Positions 13,134 to 14,359 of a DNA stretch of 14,359 nucleotides are shown in pieces (positions within the stretch are counted from its first letter, which is position 1; the number at the start of each line of letters is the position of its first letter). A program made the translations under genes and the position numbers. A model generated the notes under the pieces. It was given only the letters and a program-made list of their open reading frames with translations, was not told the origin of the DNA and searched no databases. Origin of the DNA: PFJX01 sp037442845 (GTDB taxonomy: Bacteria > Pseudomonadota > Gammaproteobacteria > Burkholderiales > Thiobacillaceae); NCBI GenBank assembly GCA_037442845.1, contig JBBIPL010000056.1, forward strand, positions 1 to 14,359. Direction: 5' to 3'.

Positions 13134-14359
13134 TCAGTCCTCGACTTTCAGGGTCGTGATGTTGGAAACGAAGGTCCAGAGCACCCACACGGCGAAGCTG
13201 CCCAGGGTGACGAAGAAGATGCCGATGCCCACCGTCTCGATGGTGGCCGCGGTCTCCTCGGCCAGGGGGATGAAATCCATGGCCGCCAGCTTGCCGGGCA
13301 GGGCGAAGACGCGGTTGACGAAGGCCGACATCACCGCCAGGGCGAAAAAGCCGCGGATGGTGACGCCGGACACCACCTTGGTGACCAGGGTGCCGATCTG
13401 GATGCCGATCAGGGAGCCCAGCAGCATGCCCATGGCCAGGGTGTAGAAGATGAAGCCGTAGATGGCGTACTGGCCGATGCCGGCATAGCCGGCGGTGAAC
13501 ACGATCTGCAGGATGTCCGTGCCCACCGTGGTGGAGGCGGAGACGCCCAGCACGTAGACGAAGATCGGGAAGGTGAGGAAGCCCCCGCCCACGCCCATGA
13601 TGGCGGCGGCGATGCCGACGATGAAGCCGGACACGATCAGGAACATGGCCGAGATGCGGCGGCCGCCAGGCACGACGCCCTCGTCGAAGTGGATCATGGG
13701 CGGCAGGTTGACCGACTGGATCTTGCGCGCCAGGCCGGTCATGTCGTCGATGACGGTCGCCGGCGCGGTCTCGCAGGCCTTGGCTGGGGCGATGGCCGCC
13801 TTGCGCGAGCGGAAGTAGTCCGCCATGCCGTAGAAGCCCAGGAAGCCCAGGATGAAGACGTAGATGGCGGTGATGAAGGCGTCCGAGAGGACCGGGTTCA
13901 TCTCGTAGAGGCTGCGGTTGATGTAGCCGCCCAGCGTGGCGCCGCCGATGGAGCCGATCAGGAAGGTGACCGCCAGGGCGACGGAGATGTTGCCCAGCTT
14001 GCGGTGCAGCACGCTGCCCATGATGGCCTTGGCGAAGATGTGGAACAGGTCGGTGCCCACCGCCAGGATGCCCTTCACCCCCGCGCTCATCAGGGCCGGG
14101 GCGATGATGAAGCCGCCGCCGGCGCCGATGCAGCCGGTGATCAGGCCGGCCACCACGCCCACCGCGATCGAGGCGATGAAGATCGTCGTGGTGTAGTAGG
14201 CCGGGCTGAAGGCCTGCTTGCTGCCAAGCATCGCTGGCAGCGCCTCGTTCACCTGGTCGGCGTAGGCGACGCCGATCAGGGCGATCGGCAGCAGCATCAT
14301 GCCGAGCAGCGCCAGGCGCCACCGCTCGTGCAGGATGCGTTGCGAGGTTTCGATCTCCC
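13134..14359 (-). CDS. TauE/SafE-family membrane permease (5' end beyond window)
   Basis: An integral membrane protein of the TauE/SafE family, which includes putative sulfite and organosulfonate exporters; the substrate cannot be told from sequence. Two homologous halves each carry the glycine signature at a helix start: GCIGAGGGFIIAPALMSAG and AIMGVGGGFLTFPIFVYVLG. They are joined by a hydrophilic loop of about 55 residues containing DDMTGLARKIQSVNLPPMIHFDEG. The frame remains open from the first ATG (14300) to the right edge and reads SQRILHERWRLALLGMMLLP, a basic segment leading into the first helix, so the true start is most likely outside the window. The stop is two bases before the coupled two-TM gene. 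Confidence 0.9.
   Translation of the reverse strand, partial: EIETSQRILHERWRLALLGMMLLPIALIGVAYADQVNEALPAMLGSKQAFSPAYYTTTIFIASIAVGVVAGLITGCIGAGGGFIIAPALMSAGVKGILAVGTDLFHIFAKAIMGSVLHRKLGNISVALAVTFLIGSIGGATLGGYINRSLYEMNPVLSDAFITAIYVFILGFLGFYGMADYFRSRKAAIAPAKACETAPATVIDDMTGLARKIQSVNLPPMIHFDEGVVPGGRRISAMFLIVSGFIVGIAAAIMGVGGGFLTFPIFVYVLGVSASTTVGTDILQIVFTAGYAGIGQYAIYGFIFYTLAMGMLLGSLIGIQIGTLVTKVVSGVTIRGFFALAVMSAFVNRVFALPGKLAAMDFIPLAEETAATIETVGIGIFFVTLGSFAVWVLWTFVSNITTLKVED

Noticed and set aside
13132..14322. A 5' extension of the two-TM protein gene giving a 626-residue product
   Set aside because: The extension is the out-of-frame shadow of the TauE/SafE gene (Arg/His/Gly-rich); the ATG at 13131 has a ribosome site and starts a proper membrane segment.

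Overview
The window is GC-rich chromosomal DNA from a proteobacterium, most likely a betaproteobacterium of the Rhodocyclales/Azoarcus-Thauera kind. This rests on a recognisable RdgC (beta/gamma-proteobacterial), an E. coli-like class I aldolase FbaB, a dispersed palindrome of the type that reads 'VIPAQAGMT' when translated, and strong G/C bias at third codon positions. The taxon is an inference; no rRNA or tRNA gene is present.

Layout. (1) 1-1077, minus: the start of an unidentified gene running off the left edge, then rdgC. (2) 1213-5650, plus: a stress-type operon of UspA-family protein, Lon-like AAA protease with a clear Ser654/Lys697 dyad, a GTPase-like homologue of archaeal cyclic 2,3-diphosphoglycerate synthetase, and the first 18 codons of a carbamate kinase gene (arcC) that is cut off. 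(3) 5651-6643: a foreign-looking island. It holds an 11-codon remnant of a HicB-like antitoxin gene, a VapC-type PIN toxin with its Phd/YefM antitoxin, and a 288-bp MITE-like element with perfect 20-bp terminal inverted repeats. (4) 6644-7463, minus: glgC, truncated by that element after about 273 codons, so its C-terminal beta-helix half is gone. (5) 7464-7971: a roughly 500-bp gap with hairpin repeats and what looks like the 3' remnant of an unidentified gene. (6) 7972-9361, plus: fbaB and a PilZ-domain protein. (7) 9431-14359, minus: a compact block of TauE/SafE-type permease (5' end outside the window), a tightly coupled two-TM protein of unknown function, an 859-residue PEP-synthase-like protein that keeps the ATP-grasp and phospho-His domains but lacks the usual PEP/pyruvate barrel, and an overlapping single-domain response regulator.

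How the genes relate. Several products touch phosphorylated carbon metabolism and energy storage (GlgC, FbaB, cDPG-synthetase-like protein, carbamate kinase, PEP-synthase-like protein), mixed with stress and signalling proteins (UspA, Lon-like, PilZ, REC). The two points most worth pursuing are the scar at 5597-6643, where arcC and glgC are both decapitated around a toxin-antitoxin module and a MITE-like element, and the TauE / 2-TM / truncated PEP-synthase-like / REC block, which looks like an uncharacterised phosphotransfer-linked membrane system.
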